A stretch of DNA of 64,000 nt from Bauldia sp. (GCA_037200845.1 JBBCGQ010000001.1:1302001-1366000), one strand, 5' to 3'. Positions 25,844-34,955 are shown, counted from the first letter of the stretch. Notes: generated by a model not told the origin, from the letters alone. Numbers and translations: made by a program.

Positions 25844-27712
25844 TCAGTTAACGCTCGCCGGCATGTCCAGGGTCATGCCGGGGTAGATGATGTCGGGGTT
25901 GTTGATGCGGTGGCGGTTGGCCTCGTAGAGGCGATTGTACTGTTCGCCGTCGCCCAGCACGCGCAGTGCAATCGCCCACAGGCTCTCGCCCTTGCCGACC
26001 TTGATCGAGCCGTCGCTCGAGATCGGCGACAGCGTCGATGCGTTGTCGAGCCCATGCTCGAGCTTCTGCAGAATTTTCGGCAGATCTTCCTTCTCGGGGC
26101 TGGAGTCGCGCGCGTGCGCCCACTGGAAGTAGGCCTCGCGCTTGCGCCCCACCGACCAGTAGACGTCGCCGAGATGATCGTTGATCGTCGCGTCGCCGCC
26201 CTTGAGCTCGATCGCGTTCTCCAGCGTCGTGACGGCCTCGCCGTCGCGCTTCAGCCGGTGATAGGCCCAGCCGAGGCTGTCGACGATGTAGCCGTCGTTG
26301 GGCGACAGCGACACCGCCTTCTTGATCATGTCGAGCGCTTCGTCGAGGTTCTCGCCGCGGTCGACCCACGAGTAGCCGAGATAGTTGAGCACCTGCGGCT
26401 GGTCGGGGTTGAGCGCCAGCGCCTGCTTGAAGTCGGCTTCCGCCTGCGGCCACTGCTTGGAGCGCTCCAGCGCCACGCCGCGATAATAAAAGATGCGCCA
26501 GTCCGCCTTCTCCGGCGTGCCGACCGCCTTGATGCCGCGCGTGTAGGCGTCAGCGGCGTCGGCAAAGCGGTTGTTCGAGCGGTAGATGTTGCCGAGCTCG
26601 ATCGACGCCTCGATGTCGTCCGGGTCGACAGCGACCACGCGCTCGATCGCGCGCGCGCCTTCGTCCGGCTTGTCGAGCGTCGCCAGGCACGATCCCGTCT
26701 GGATGTCGGCGTTGCGCCGGATGTTCGCCGTCTTCGGCACCTGGTCGTAAAGCTTGATCGCATCCTCGCAGCGGTTGACCGACTGGAAGATGTCGCCGAT
26801 GGCCTCGACCGCAAGATAGTCGCCGACGTCGAGGTAGGCGGAGAGCCGCAGATAAGCTGCCGGCAGTTCCGGGCCGTCATCGACGCCGATCGCGGAGCCG
26901 AGGCCGTAAAGCGCCTCGGCGACGCCGGAGTTGACGCTTGTCACCAGCGGCGGCAGCGACTTGCCGTCCTTGATGTCGGCGAGGATGTAGCGCAGTTCCG
27001 GATGGCGCGGCGTGTCGCCGCCGAATGCCTTGAGCGCGCGGATCGCTTCGTCGCGCTCGCCGTTCCGCGACAGGATGCGCGCATAGGCCACCACGATCCG
27101 CAACGCCGAGGCGTCGTCGATGTACGCCTGCTTGATCGAAGCCGCCGCCTCGCTGGTGCGGCCGGCCGCGTCGAGGATCAGCGCCGTGTGGAAATCCTTG
27201 AAGATCTTGTACCAGTCCGGCCCCGAGAGGTTGGCGACCGTCTTCACCGCGTCATCGACCTTGCCGTCGCCGAACTGCACCCACGCCTGGATCAGCCCGG
27301 ACGTCATGGTCGCGAGCTCCGCCGGCCCGATCTTCCTGATCACGTCGACGGCGTCCGCGTTCTTGCCCTGCTTCAGCGCCTTGACCGCCAGCGACAGGCG
27401 CCCGGCCGGGTTGGATTCATCGACCCCGATCAGCCGCGACGCCAGCGCGAAGGCTTGGTCGAGATCGTTGTTGGCGAGGCTGAGCAGCAGCAGCCGCTCG
27501 GTCAGCGCCGGATTGTCCGGGTCGGCGATCAGCGCGTCGCTGTAGAAGTGGACGGCCGCGCCGATGTCGCGCGCCTGGTCGGCGCTGCGCCCGGCGAGGT
27601 AGCTGCCCGAGAACGTCGGCGGCATCCCGCCGCCCAGCGCGGCGAATGCCGTGCCCGGCAGCGCGATGGCGGCTGCGGCGAGGACGAGGCGGAAACGGTG
27701 CGAAATGCGCAT
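25844..27712 (-). CDS. Secreted TPR protein with C-terminal LysM domain
   Basis: The 622-residue product has a signal peptide (MRISHRFRLVLAAAAIALPG, cut near residue 24) and about ten TPR-type helical repeats (for example LNPDQPQVLNYLGYSWVDRG). It ends with a LysM-like domain (about residues 570-620: KGESLWAIALRVLGDGEQYN, then NRHRINNPDIIYPGMTLDMP) that would bind peptidoglycan. ATG 27712 is preceded by GGGAAGG. TPR proteins before ispE are common in this order, but the LysM end suggests a periplasmic scaffold held on the wall. It is probably cotranscribed with ispE. Confidence 0.88.
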   Translation of the reverse strand: MRISHRFRLVLAAAAIALPGTAFAALGGGMPPTFSGSYLAGRSADQARDIGAAVHFYSDALIADPDNPALTERLLLLSLANNDLDQAFALASRLIGVDESNPAGRLSLAVKALKQGKNADAVDVIRKIGPAELATMTSGLIQAWVQFGDGKVDDAVKTVANLSGPDWYKIFKDFHTALILDAAGRTSEAAASIKQAYIDDASALRIVVAYARILSRNGERDEAIRALKAFGGDTPRHPELRYILADIKDGKSLPPLVTSVNSGVAEALYGLGSAIGVDDGPELPAAYLRLSAYLDVGDYLAVEAIGDIFQSVNRCEDAIKLYDQVPKTANIRRNADIQTGSCLATLDKPDEGARAIERVVAVDPDDIEASIELGNIYRSNNRFADAADAYTRGIKAVGTPEKADWRIFYYRGVALERSKQWPQAEADFKQALALNPDQPQVLNYLGYSWVDRGENLDEALDMIKKAVSLSPNDGYIVDSLGWAYHRLKRDGEAVTTLENAIELKGGDATINDHLGDVYWSVGRKREAYFQWAHARDSSPEKEDLPKILQKLEHGLDNASTLSPISSDGSIKVGKGESLWAIALRVLGDGEQYNRLYEANRHRINNPDIIYPGMTLDMPASVN

Positions 27713-27802
27713 GGGGACCTTCCCAACTTCCGCGAGAAACAATCGAGAGACAGCCGCAGGATGGCGATTTTACGCGCCCGTCGCAAGCGCCGCGCGCGAG
27801 CC

Positions 27803-28831
27803 CTAGCTGACGCGGGCGATGCAGAAATCCACGGCTTCGAGCAGCGCGGCCTTGTGTGCCGAATCGGGGAAGGGCGCGAGCGCATCCCGCGCCACCGAGC
27901 CAAAATGCCGCGCCCGCTCGATTGTGTCGTCGATCGCCCGGCTGCCGCGGATCAATTTGATCGCCCGCTCGAGGTCGCCGTCGCCGATCTCGCCCTTCTC
28001 CAGCGCCTTCTTCCAGAACGTCCGGTCGGCATCGGTGCCGCGGCGGTAGGAGAGAACGACGGGCAGGGTGATCTTGCCCTCGCGGAAATCGTCGCCGACG
28101 CGCTTGCCGAGGTCCGACGACGACCCGCCGTAGTCCAGTGCATCGTCGACAAGCTGGAACGCCAGCCCGAGGTTGGTGCCATATGAGCGGAACGCCGCCC
28201 GCTCGGCCCGGCCGAGCCCGGCGAGCACCGGCCCGACCTCGGCTGCCGCGGAGAAAAGCGCCGCGGTCTTGGCCTGGATCACGGCCAGATATTCGTCCTC
28301 GGTCGTGGCGGTGTTCTTGGCCGCGCCGAGCTGCATCACCTCGCCCTCGGCGATGATCGAGGCGGCGTTGGACAGAATCTCCAGCGCGTCGAGCGAGCCG
28401 ACCTCGACCATCATCTTGAACGCCTGCCCGAGCAGGAAGTCGCCAACCAGCACGCTCGCCTGGTTGCCCCACACCATGCGCGCCGCCGCCTTGCCGCGCC
28501 GGAGGTCGCTTTCGTCGACCACGTCGTCGTGCAGCAGCGTCGCGGTGTGCATGAACTCGACGCTCGCCGCGAGCTTCACCCGGCCGTCGCCCTCGTAGCC
28601 GCACATCCCGGCGGCCGCGAGGGTCAGCATCGGCCGCAGCCGCTTGCCGCCGCTATCGATCAGGTGCCGCGCAATCTCGGGGATGAGCTCGACGTTGGAC
28701 CCGGCGCGCGCGAGGATGATCTCGTTGACGCGCTCCATCGGCTCGCGCGTCAGCCTGACCAGCGGCTCAATGCTCGCCCCGGCCTTCCGCTTGCCTTCCT
28801 CGAGTGGAACCACAACGCCCAAGAAGCACAC
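27803..28831 (-). CDS. ispB: Polyprenyl diphosphate synthase (octaprenyl type)
   Basis: Builds the long isoprenoid chain for ubiquinone by adding isopentenyl units. The 342-residue product carries both Asp-rich motifs: HDDVVDESDLRRG (from residue 101) and LVDDALDYGG. It also has GGKRLRPML, the substrate-binding loop. Chain length cannot be fixed from sequence; octaprenyl or decaprenyl are likeliest in this group. It is divergent from the DUF2007 gene across a repeat-filled gap. A GTG a few codons into the frame is an alternative start. Confidence 0.92.
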   Translation of the reverse strand: MCFLGVVVPLEEGKRKAGASIEPLVRLTREPMERVNEIILARAGSNVELIPEIARHLIDSGGKRLRPMLTLAAAGMCGYEGDGRVKLAASVEFMHTATLLHDDVVDESDLRRGKAAARMVWGNQASVLVGDFLLGQAFKMMVEVGSLDALEILSNAASIIAEGEVMQLGAAKNTATTEDEYLAVIQAKTAALFSAAAEVGPVLAGLGRAERAAFRSYGTNLGLAFQLVDDALDYGGSSSDLGKRVGDDFREGKITLPVVLSYRRGTDADRTFWKKALEKGEIGDGDLERAIKLIRGSRAIDDTIERARHFGSVARDALAPFPDSAHKAALLEAVDFCIARVS

Positions 28832-28895
28832 TCCACGATTGTTCTGGACGTGAGATTAGGGACCCGGGACCGAAGGGACAAGCACCGTAGATCGG

Positions 28896-28940
28896 GAGAG
28901 ACACCCCTCCCCAAAACGCCTTCGGCAAGGGGAGGGGTTC
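28896..28940. repeat. Palindromic repeat, family A (reverse, partial)
   Basis: GAGACACCCCTCCCCAAAACGCC and then TTCGGCAAGGGGAGGGG: a reverse-sense copy missing part of its central hairpin. It faces 28971-29033, the same face-to-face arrangement as at 22291/22366. Confidence 0.75.
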
Positions 28941-28970
28941 GCCCCGTTGAAACGCCACGCGCCAACAAAT

Positions 28971-29033
28971 CCGCTTGAGCCCTCCCCTTGCGGGAGGCCA
29001 AACCGCATCGCGGTTTGGGGAGGGGTGTCTCTC
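28971..29033. repeat. Palindromic repeat, family A (full copy)
   Basis: CCGCTTGAGCC, CCTCCCCTTGCGGGAGG, CCAAACCGCATCGCGGTTTGG, GGAGGGGTGTCTC. It lies in the 276-base gap between the divergent ispB and DUF2007 genes. Confidence 0.85.
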
Positions 29034-29107
29034 ATCCTCCAGGACTTCCCGACCTCGCCGGCACCCGAAAAATTGCCACCACCCCCACAACATCGTACCA
29101 ACACCGG

Positions 29108-29344
29108 ATGGAAGAACTCCTCCGCACCAACGATCTGGTCCTCATCTCCTTCGTCGAGGCGCTGCTTCGCGACGCCGGCATCGAGCCGTGGGTCGCCGAC
29201 CAGAACATGAGCATCATCGAGGGCTCCCTCGGCGTGCTGCCCCGCCGCATCATGGTCCCGGCCGACGACGTCGCGCAGGCCCGCCGCGTCCTCACCGACG
29301 CCGGCATCGGCGCCGAGCTGGAGAAGCCCAAGGCCAGGAAATGA
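29108..29344 (+). CDS. DUF2007 family protein
   Basis: The 78-residue product MEELLRTNDLVLISFVEALL... fits the DUF2007 family of small ferredoxin-fold-like proteins often described as putative signal-transducing. Its stop overlaps the next start (ATGA), so it is translationally coupled to the methyltransferase gene. The same pair is conserved next to the polyprenyl synthase gene in Hyphomicrobiales. Confidence 0.88.
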   Translation: MEELLRTNDLVLISFVEALLRDAGIEPWVADQNMSIIEGSLGVLPRRIMVPADDVAQARRVLTDAGIGAELEKPKARK

Positions 29345-30135
29345 GCGGCCACCTGCCGCGTCACGTCGATGCGTTCCTCGGCGGGCGTATCGAGGCGCTG
29401 CAGCCGGAAGGCCACCACCACGCCGGCCTCGAGGCCATGCTGCTGTCCGCCGCGGTCCCGTCGGATTTCGCCGGCAGCGTGATCGACCTCGGCGCGGGCG
29501 CAGGGATCGCCGGCATGGCCGTCGCCGCCCGCGCCCCCCACGCCGAGGTGACGCTGGTCGAACGCGACGCCACCGCCATCGCCGCCGCCCGCGAGTCTCT
29601 GGCCCGTCCCGGCAACGCCGCCTTCGCCGCCCGCGTGACAATCGTTGCCACCGACATCGCCGCTCCGGAAGCCGAACGCATCGCCGCCGGCCTCGGCCGC
29701 GCCTTCGCCGATATCGTCGTGATGAACCCGCCGTTCCGCGACCCGAACGCCGGCACGAAATCCCCGCACGCCGAACGCCGCGCCGCCCACGTGCTGGAGG
29801 AGGGCGCGCTCGACGCCTGGGTCCGCACCGCCGCCTCGGCCCTGAAGCCCGGCGGCCACATCGTCATCATCTTCCGCGCCGACGGCCTCGGCGAAATCCT
29901 CACGGCGCTGGCCGGCCGCTTCGGCGCCGTCGCGATCCTGCCGATCCACCCGCGCGCCGCGCTCGCCGCCGGCCGCATCCTGGTCGCCGCCGAGAAGGGC
30001 AGCAACGCTCCAAGCCGCATCCTCCCGGGCCTCACCCTTCACACCGACACCGGCAACACCTATCTGCCGGAAGCCGAACGCCTGCTCCGCCACGGCGCCA
30101 GCCTGTCGGACGTGCATCCCTCCTGGAGCTTATGA
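29341..30135 (+). CDS. Class I SAM-dependent methyltransferase (TrmN6-like)
   Basis: The 264-residue product has the AdoMet-binding motif VIDLGAGAGIAGMAVA (about 47-62) and the amino-group methyltransferase motif NPPF (129-132), which together point to an N6-adenine methyltransferase of the TrmN6/tRNA1(Val) type. Whether the target is tRNA is inference. It overlaps the DUF2007 stop by four bases and is convergent with the VOC gene. Confidence 0.87.
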   Translation: MSGHLPRHVDAFLGGRIEALQPEGHHHAGLEAMLLSAAVPSDFAGSVIDLGAGAGIAGMAVAARAPHAEVTLVERDATAIAAARESLARPGNAAFAARVTIVATDIAAPEAERIAAGLGRAFADIVVMNPPFRDPNAGTKSPHAERRAAHVLEEGALDAWVRTAASALKPGGHIVIIFRADGLGEILTALAGRFGAVAILPIHPRAALAAGRILVAAEKGSNAPSRILPGLTLHTDTGNTYLPEAERLLRHGASLSDVHPSWSL

Positions 30136-30160
30136 GCGCCGGAAACCCTATTGTCGGCGA

Positions 30161-30541
30161 TCAGGCAGCGCGTTTCATCCGGGCGAAAACATTGACGACG
30201 TTGCCGTCGGGATCACGCAGCAACATAGAGCGGTTGCCCCAGGGCATGTCAGTCGGCGGCATGGCATAGTCGATAGTTGCGTCCCCCAACCTGCTCCGCA
30301 CCGCGTCGACGTCATCGACCTGGAACTCGATCATCGCGGAACGATTGGCGGCGGCAACAGCCGCTCCGGCGTTGAACTGCTTGACCAATCGCTCAGACGA
30401 TATGGCGAGCGCCGCGCCGCTGAACCGAAATTCCGCGAACTCCGGGCTTGGGCGTGTCGCCTGAACTCCGGTGAGTACGGAATAGAAGGACGCAAGGCCG
30501 TCGACGTTGTTCGTGACAAGTCTGACTGAGGCGAGGTTCAT
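30161..30541 (-). CDS. VOC-family (glyoxalase-like) protein
   Basis: The 126-residue product MNLASVRLVTNNVDGLASFYSVLTG is a single VOC domain with the two beta-alpha-beta-beta-beta modules (second beginning near IEFQVDDVDAVRSRL) and the end LLRDPDGNVVNVFARM typical of glyoxalase/bleomycin-resistance proteins. Ligand unknown. It is inverted relative to its neighbours and interrupts an otherwise conserved methyltransferase-S49 peptidase pair. Its base composition looks less GC-rich than the flanks. Confidence 0.85.
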   Translation of the reverse strand: MNLASVRLVTNNVDGLASFYSVLTGVQATRPSPEFAEFRFSGAALAISSERLVKQFNAGAAVAAANRSAMIEFQVDDVDAVRSRLGDATIDYAMPPTDMPWGNRSMLLRDPDGNVVNVFARMKRAA

Positions 30542-30712
30542 TTTGGATCTCCCGTTGAACCGAGCCTGGGCCGCACGGCCGTCAGTTTCCGGCAGCAGGC
30601 CGCGAGCGTCGAACCCGATCGCGCCTTTCGCTGCAATGTTGGCAGCACTATCTCTGGCAGGCGACGACCATCCGTTCTGGCTGAGATAGCGGCGGACGTA
30701 AGGGAGTGACCC

Positions 30713-31570
30713 ATGTCCATATTCGCCAATTTAATCCCGCAACGCTTCCGGAACGACGCCCCGATCATCCCGCTCGTGCGCCTGAGCGGCGCCATCGGCG
30801 CCTCGTCGGGGCTGCGCTCAGGCGGCTTGTCTCTCGCAGGCATCGAGCAGGCGCTGGCAAAAGCCTTCGCGGTGAAGAAAGCCCCGGCCGTCGCGCTGCT
30901 GATAAATTCGCCCGGCGGCGCCGCGGTGCAGTCACATCTCATCTTCAAGCGCATCCGCGCGCTCGCCGAGGAGAAGGGCAAGAAGGTCATCGTCGCGGTC
31001 GAGGACGTCGCCGCTTCCGGCGGCTACATGATCGCCGCTGCCGGCGACGAGATCGTGGTCGACGCCAGTTCCATCGTCGGCTCGATCGGCGTGCTGTTCT
31101 CGGGCTTCGGCTTCACCGGCCTGATCGACAAGCTCGGCATCGAGCGCCGCGTCCATACCGCCGGCCAGTCGAAGGCGATGCTCGATCCCTTCCGTCCGGA
31201 GAAGGAAGAAGACGTCGCGCGCCTCAAGGCGATGCAGGCCGACGTCCACGCGGGCTTCATCGCGCTGGTGAAAAGCCGCCGCCCGCAACTGATCGACGAC
31301 CCCGATCTTTTCACCGGCGCCTTCTGGTCCGGCGCCCGCGCCGTCGAGCTCGGCCTTGCCGATCGCGTCGGCGACCTCCGCCAGGTGCTGCGCGAAAAAT
31401 ACGGCGACAGGGTCCGCGTGCTGGCCATCCCGACGCAGAAGACCGGCTGGCTCCGCCGCCGCCTCGGCATGAGCGGCAGCTACGAGTCCGCCAGCCTGAT
31501 CTCGACCATTGCCGACCGCGTCATCGCGATCGTGGAGGAGCGCCTCCTCTGGAACCGCTTCGGGCTCTAG
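30713..31570 (+). CDS. S49-family serine peptidase (SohB/SppA-like)
   Basis: The 285-residue product has LLINSPGGAAVQS (oxyanion region), the nucleophile Ser in EDVAASGGYMIAAA, SIVGSIGVL, and a Lys in TAGQSKAMLDP as the general base of the Ser-Lys dyad. No clear N-terminal membrane anchor is present, unlike many SppA proteins. The family cleaves signal-peptide remnants or membrane-proximal substrates. ATG 30713 has GGGAGTGACCC just upstream. Confidence 0.92.
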   Translation: MSIFANLIPQRFRNDAPIIPLVRLSGAIGASSGLRSGGLSLAGIEQALAKAFAVKKAPAVALLINSPGGAAVQSHLIFKRIRALAEEKGKKVIVAVEDVAASGGYMIAAAGDEIVVDASSIVGSIGVLFSGFGFTGLIDKLGIERRVHTAGQSKAMLDPFRPEKEEDVARLKAMQADVHAGFIALVKSRRPQLIDDPDLFTGAFWSGARAVELGLADRVGDLRQVLREKYGDRVRVLAIPTQKTGWLRRRLGMSGSYESASLISTIADRVIAIVEERLLWNRFGL

Positions 31571-31591
31571 GTGCCCGACTTGCGCTCCACG

Positions 31592-31636
31592 TGAGCCCTC
31601 CCCCTGCGGGAGGGCGCGGTTTTGGGGAGGGTGTCC
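31592..31636. repeat. Palindromic repeat, family A (deleted form)
   Basis: GTGAGCC, CCTCCCCCTGCGGGAGGG, then CGCGGTTTTGGGGAGGGTGTC. The left arm of the second hairpin is missing. It is the first of two repeats in the 393-base gap before the PDPGN-repeat gene. Confidence 0.7.
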
Positions 31637-31696
31637 GTCGTCCTCACGATTCTTTTTCAGGGGCGAGGCGAAAAACTGGCATCGCACGCCCTCCTT

Positions 31697-31776
31697 CGTC
31701 GTCCCCGCGAAGGCGGGGACCCAGTAAGCACAGCACCAGCAGCGTGTACTGGATGCCCGCCTGCGCGGGCATGACA
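31697..31776. repeat. Palindromic repeat, family B
   Basis: CGTCGTCCCCGCGAAGGCGG then GGACCCAGTA ... TACTGGATGCCCGCC then TGCGCGGGCATGACA. The rest of the gap (31777-31963) is leader sequence with an AT-rich stretch (CCTGTTAAAAACACC) and GAGGAAA before the next start. Confidence 0.85.
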
Positions 31777-31963
31777 TCACGGGGATGCCGGGATCGTTGG
31801 CGGATCGTCCTCATCGGCTGAGTGGCCGTTCACGCGGCCGTCGCACTCCGCTGGGTTGCAAGCCAATCCCGGTCACGCCTCCCGTTAAGATTGCGGAAAC
31901 CATACCAATGCATCCTGTTAAAAACACCGATGGCATATCTATCGGTAAACCGAGGAAACGCAT

Positions 31964-33766
31964 TTGTCCGCGCGCCGAGGCTTGTACGAATTGCGCGCCG
32001 CCGCAGCGCTGGCAGCAATCTTCGCCTCGCCGGCGGCCTTCGCCTCGACGGGCTGCACCAGCGTCAACAACGGCGACTTCGACCTCAACGGCATCGTCGC
32101 GCTGGGTGCCAATGTGGGTGGCGACTTCGACGCAGGCGATAGCCTCCGCTTCGCCACCACCGGCAACGCCGGCCTGTTCACCTTGCTGCGCGTCGGCCTT
32201 CCCTCGGTCCAGATTCTGACGTGGACCGGCGCGGATAGCGGCGACTACCCTATCCCGACGACCGGCACCTACGCCTTCGTCACCGCCCTCACGCTCGGCC
32301 AGCTTCTGCCGCTGCCGATCGCCCCGGCGACACTGACCGTGACCTGCACCGCCGCGCCGCCGCCTGATCCCGGCAACCCGGATCCGGGCAACCCCGATCC
32401 CGGAAATCCCGATCCCGGCAATCCCGATCCCGGCAATCCCGATCCAGGCAATCCGGACCCGGGAAATCCGGACCCGGGAAATCCCGATCCCGGCAACCCT
32501 GATCCCGGCAACCCCGACCCGGGCAATCCGGACCCCGGCAACCCGGATCCCGGTCCCAACGGCACCGCCATCGCGGCGCGAGTCGATCGCCTCCTCGCCG
32601 GCGGCCTCTTCGGCGCCGCCGACGACGCCACCGCGACATCGCCCATCGCCACCGACATCCGCCGCGACTTCCTCGTCACCCGCGAAGCTCAGTTCCAGAA
32701 CCGCGTCACCGCGCTCGAGCTGCTCTACGCCGTCGATCCCTCCGACGCGCTGGTTTCCGGCAAGCTCGTCGACGCCCGCCTCCGCCTCGCCGCCATCCGC
32801 CGCGAGCTGGGGCAGGGGGGCGCTCCCGCTCCGGTCGCTCCGCCCGCGGCGATGCCATGGGTCGATCCCGCGCCGACGGCCTCGGTCGCGCCGGCCGCAA
32901 GCGCCGCGTCGATGATGGCGAACGGCGACGGCATGGCGCTGAAGCTGCGCCCGTCGCCCGGCGTAGAGACGAGCCTCGTCTACCGCCAGATGACCGACAC
33001 CGGCGCCGACGCCATGCGCGGCTGGACCGTCACCGGCACACAGTCGTTCGACGCGCCGGCGAGCGGCGCGCTCAGCGGCGGCCTGTTCGCGACATTGCGC
33101 TATTCCTCCGCCGACGGCGACGGCGCCGTGACGCGGACCACCGCCTATGGCGTCGGTGTCCGCACCGCCATCGCCCTTGGCGGCCGCCTCGCGCTCCGCG
33201 CCAGCGCGCAATACGAGCGCGGCGACAACACCGCCACCGTCGACTCCGCCACCGGCACCTTCGCCTCGGACCGCCTCAAGATGACGGCCGACCTGTCCGG
33301 CTCGGCCTGGATCGGAGCGATGCGTCTCACCCCGCACCTCGGTGTTTCGTACGAGGAGATGTGGCGCGCGTCCTACACCGACAGCGCCGCGACGCTCATC
33401 CCCGGCGCCCATTCGGCCGCCGCAAAAATCATCGCGGAAAACGAGATCGCGTACTCACTTGCGCTCCGGACTTTTCCCCGTCTTCTGACGCTGCATCCAT
33501 ACGTTCGCGGCGGGTTCGAATGGACGCTATCGCCGGAGGAGATTCTCTATCGGGCAGGCGGCGGTTTCCGGCTGTATTGGGCGGCGCAGGCGTGGCTCGC
33601 CCTTTCCGGCGTATATTTCCAGAGTGGCAGCGGCAATGGCTACGAGGCCGGCGCGGAACTCAATCTGCCGCTGTTCCAGGACTCCGGCGGCACCCTGCAG
33701 GTCGCCGCCAACGCCGGCTCGAGCGGCGCCTCGGCGAGCGCCCGCGCTATTCTGCCCCTCCACTAG
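31964..33766 (+). CDS. Secreted outer-membrane-barrel protein with a PDPGN repeat tract
   Basis: The 600-residue product starts at TTG 31964 (GAGGAAA a few bases upstream) with a signal peptide (to about residue 27, SPAAFAST). Residues 28-130 are a small domain. Residues 134-198 are thirteen five-residue units, twelve PDPGN and a final PDPGP. After a helical segment, about residues 350-600 show alternating aromatic and small residues typical of an autotransporter-like beta-barrel (LTPHLGVSYEEMWRASY, AQAWLALSGVYFQSGSG). The proline-rich tract would be a rigid spacer. No adhesin or protease motif is recognised. Confidence 0.75.
   Translation: MSARRGLYELRAAAALAAIFASPAAFASTGCTSVNNGDFDLNGIVALGANVGGDFDAGDSLRFATTGNAGLFTLLRVGLPSVQILTWTGADSGDYPIPTTGTYAFVTALTLGQLLPLPIAPATLTVTCTAAPPPDPGNPDPGNPDPGNPDPGNPDPGNPDPGNPDPGNPDPGNPDPGNPDPGNPDPGNPDPGNPDPGPNGTAIAARVDRLLAGGLFGAADDATATSPIATDIRRDFLVTREAQFQNRVTALELLYAVDPSDALVSGKLVDARLRLAAIRRELGQGGAPAPVAPPAAMPWVDPAPTASVAPAASAASMMANGDGMALKLRPSPGVETSLVYRQMTDTGADAMRGWTVTGTQSFDAPASGALSGGLFATLRYSSADGDGAVTRTTAYGVGVRTAIALGGRLALRASAQYERGDNTATVDSATGTFASDRLKMTADLSGSAWIGAMRLTPHLGVSYEEMWRASYTDSAATLIPGAHSAAAKIIAENEIAYSLALRTFPRLLTLHPYVRGGFEWTLSPEEILYRAGGGFRLYWAAQAWLALSGVYFQSGSGNGYEAGAELNLPLFQDSGGTLQVAANAGSSGASASARAILPLH
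32363..32557 (+). repeat. 15-base coding minisatellite (PDPGN x12 + PDPGP)
   Basis: Thirteen tandem 15-base units such as CCCGATCCCGGCAAT encode Pro-Asp-Pro-Gly-Asn. Units differ almost only at codon third positions, so the peptide is uniform while the DNA is mixed. Copy-number change would alter spacer length without shifting frame. The unit has no unique spacers and so is not a CRISPR. Confidence 0.95.
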
Positions 33767-33817
33767 CCGGTCGGTTCTGCTATATCCGCCCCCACGCAGT
33801 TCAGGGGAGCCGCCACA

Positions 33818-33997
33818 TTGGACCAGGAAAACGAGCGTTACAAACGCGCGCCCAGCCGCCGCAGCAAGACTCCGCCGGTCAAGCGCATCACGATTTCCGA
33901 TGAAGCCGCAAAGGCTTATGAGAAGCTGGTGAAGGAGCGCGACGAGAAGCAGCGCGATTACGCCCGCCACCTCTCAGCCGACAACAAGCCGCGTTAA
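33818..33997 (+). CDS. Small basic protein of unknown function
   Basis: A 59-residue reading frame from TTG 33818 (AGGGGAG about 9 bases upstream) to TAA 33997, starting [17 protein letters not shown] and ending [12 protein letters not shown]. The first half is Arg/Lys/Pro-rich. The second half ([20 protein letters not shown]) is predicted helical and charged. Codon third positions are GC-rich, as in real genes here. It ends five bases before glyQ, so it is likely cotranscribed with it. Confidence 0.65.
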   Translation: MDQENERYKRAPSRRSKTPPVKRITISDEAAKAYEKLVKERDEKQRDYARHLSADNKPR

Positions 33998-34002
33998 CTA
34001 CG

Positions 34003-34953
34003 GTGCCGACCGATCTCCGGCCGACCCGTTCCTTTCAGGACCTGATCCTGACGCTCCAGCGATTCTGGGCGGCGCAAGGCTGCGTCATCCTCCAGCCCTA
34101 CGACGTCGAGATGGGCGCCGGCACTTTCCATCCCGCCACCACGCTGCGATCGCTCGGCCCCAAGCCCTGGCGCGCCGCCTACGTCCAGCCCTCGCGCCGC
34201 CCGAAAGACGGGCGCTACGGCGAGAACCCCAACCGCCTGCAGCACTACTATCAGTTCCAGGTGATCATAAAGCCGTCGCCGCCCGACCTGCAGGAGCTCT
34301 ACCTCGCTTCGCTCAAGGCGATCGGCCTCGACATGGCGCTCCACGACGTCCGCTTCGTCGAGGACGATTGGGAGAGCCCGACGCTCGGAGCCTGGGGCCT
34401 CGGGTGGGAATGCTGGTGCGACGGCATGGAGGTCTCGCAGTTCACCTACTTCCAGCAGGTGGCGGGCCAGGAATGCGTCCCCGTGTCGGGTGAACTGACC
34501 TACGGCCTCGAGCGCCTTGCGATGTACGTGCAGGGCGTCGACAACGTCTACGACCTCAACTTCAACGGCGGCGACAACGACAAGGTCACCTACGGGGACA
34601 TCTTCCTCCAGGCCGAGCAGGAATACTCGCGGCACAATTTCGAATACGCCGACACGGCGATGCTGTTCGAGCAGTTCAAGATGGCCGAAGGCGCGTGCCG
34701 CAAGTATCTCGACGATGGCAAGCGCGCCGGAGAAGAGGCGAGGAGCGCCGCAGGCGCGACCGGGACGGAAGCAAGACATCTGATGGTCCTGCCGGCCTAC
34801 GACCAGTGCATCAAGGCAAGCCACGCGTTCAACCTGCTCGATGCGCGCGGCGTCGTCGCGGTGACCGAGCGGCAGAGCTACATCCTGCGCGTCCGCGAAT
34901 TGGCGAAGGCGTGCGGCGAGGCGTGGCTGCACACCGCGGGCGGGGGCGCCTGA
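34003..34953 (+). CDS. glyQ: Glycyl-tRNA synthetase alpha subunit
   Basis: Catalytic subunit of the alpha2-beta2 glycyl-tRNA synthetase. The 316-residue product starts at GTG 34003 and contains [34 protein letters not shown] (class II motif 2 region) and [14 protein letters not shown] (motif 3). A stretch near residues 240-258 ([18 protein letters not shown]) looks like a small variable insertion. glyS lies 2.3 kb downstream, separated by two other genes. Confidence 0.97.
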   Translation: MPTDLRPTRSFQDLILTLQRFWAAQGCVILQPYDVEMGAGTFHPATTLRSLGPKPWRAAYVQPSRRPKDGRYGENPNRLQHYYQFQVIIKPSPPDLQELYLASLKAIGLDMALHDVRFVEDDWESPTLGAWGLGWECWCDGMEVSQFTYFQQVAGQECVPVSGELTYGLERLAMYVQGVDNVYDLNFNGGDNDKVTYGDIFLQAEQEYSRHNFEYADTAMLFEQFKMAEGACRKYLDDGKRAGEEARSAAGATGTEARHLMVLPAYDQCIKASHAFNLLDARGVVAVTERQSYILRVRELAKACGEAWLHTAGGGA

Positions 34954-34955
34954 GG

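Noticed and set aside
25910-28186. A 758-codon plus-strand frame across the TPR-LysM and polyprenyl synthase genes
   Set aside because: It spans two recognisable minus-strand genes and their gap; composition is Arg/Val/Asp-rich noise typical of GC-rich antisense frames.
32363-32557. Possible CRISPR array
   Set aside because: Repeats are 15 bases, contiguous, in frame and without unique spacers; they encode a peptide repeat.
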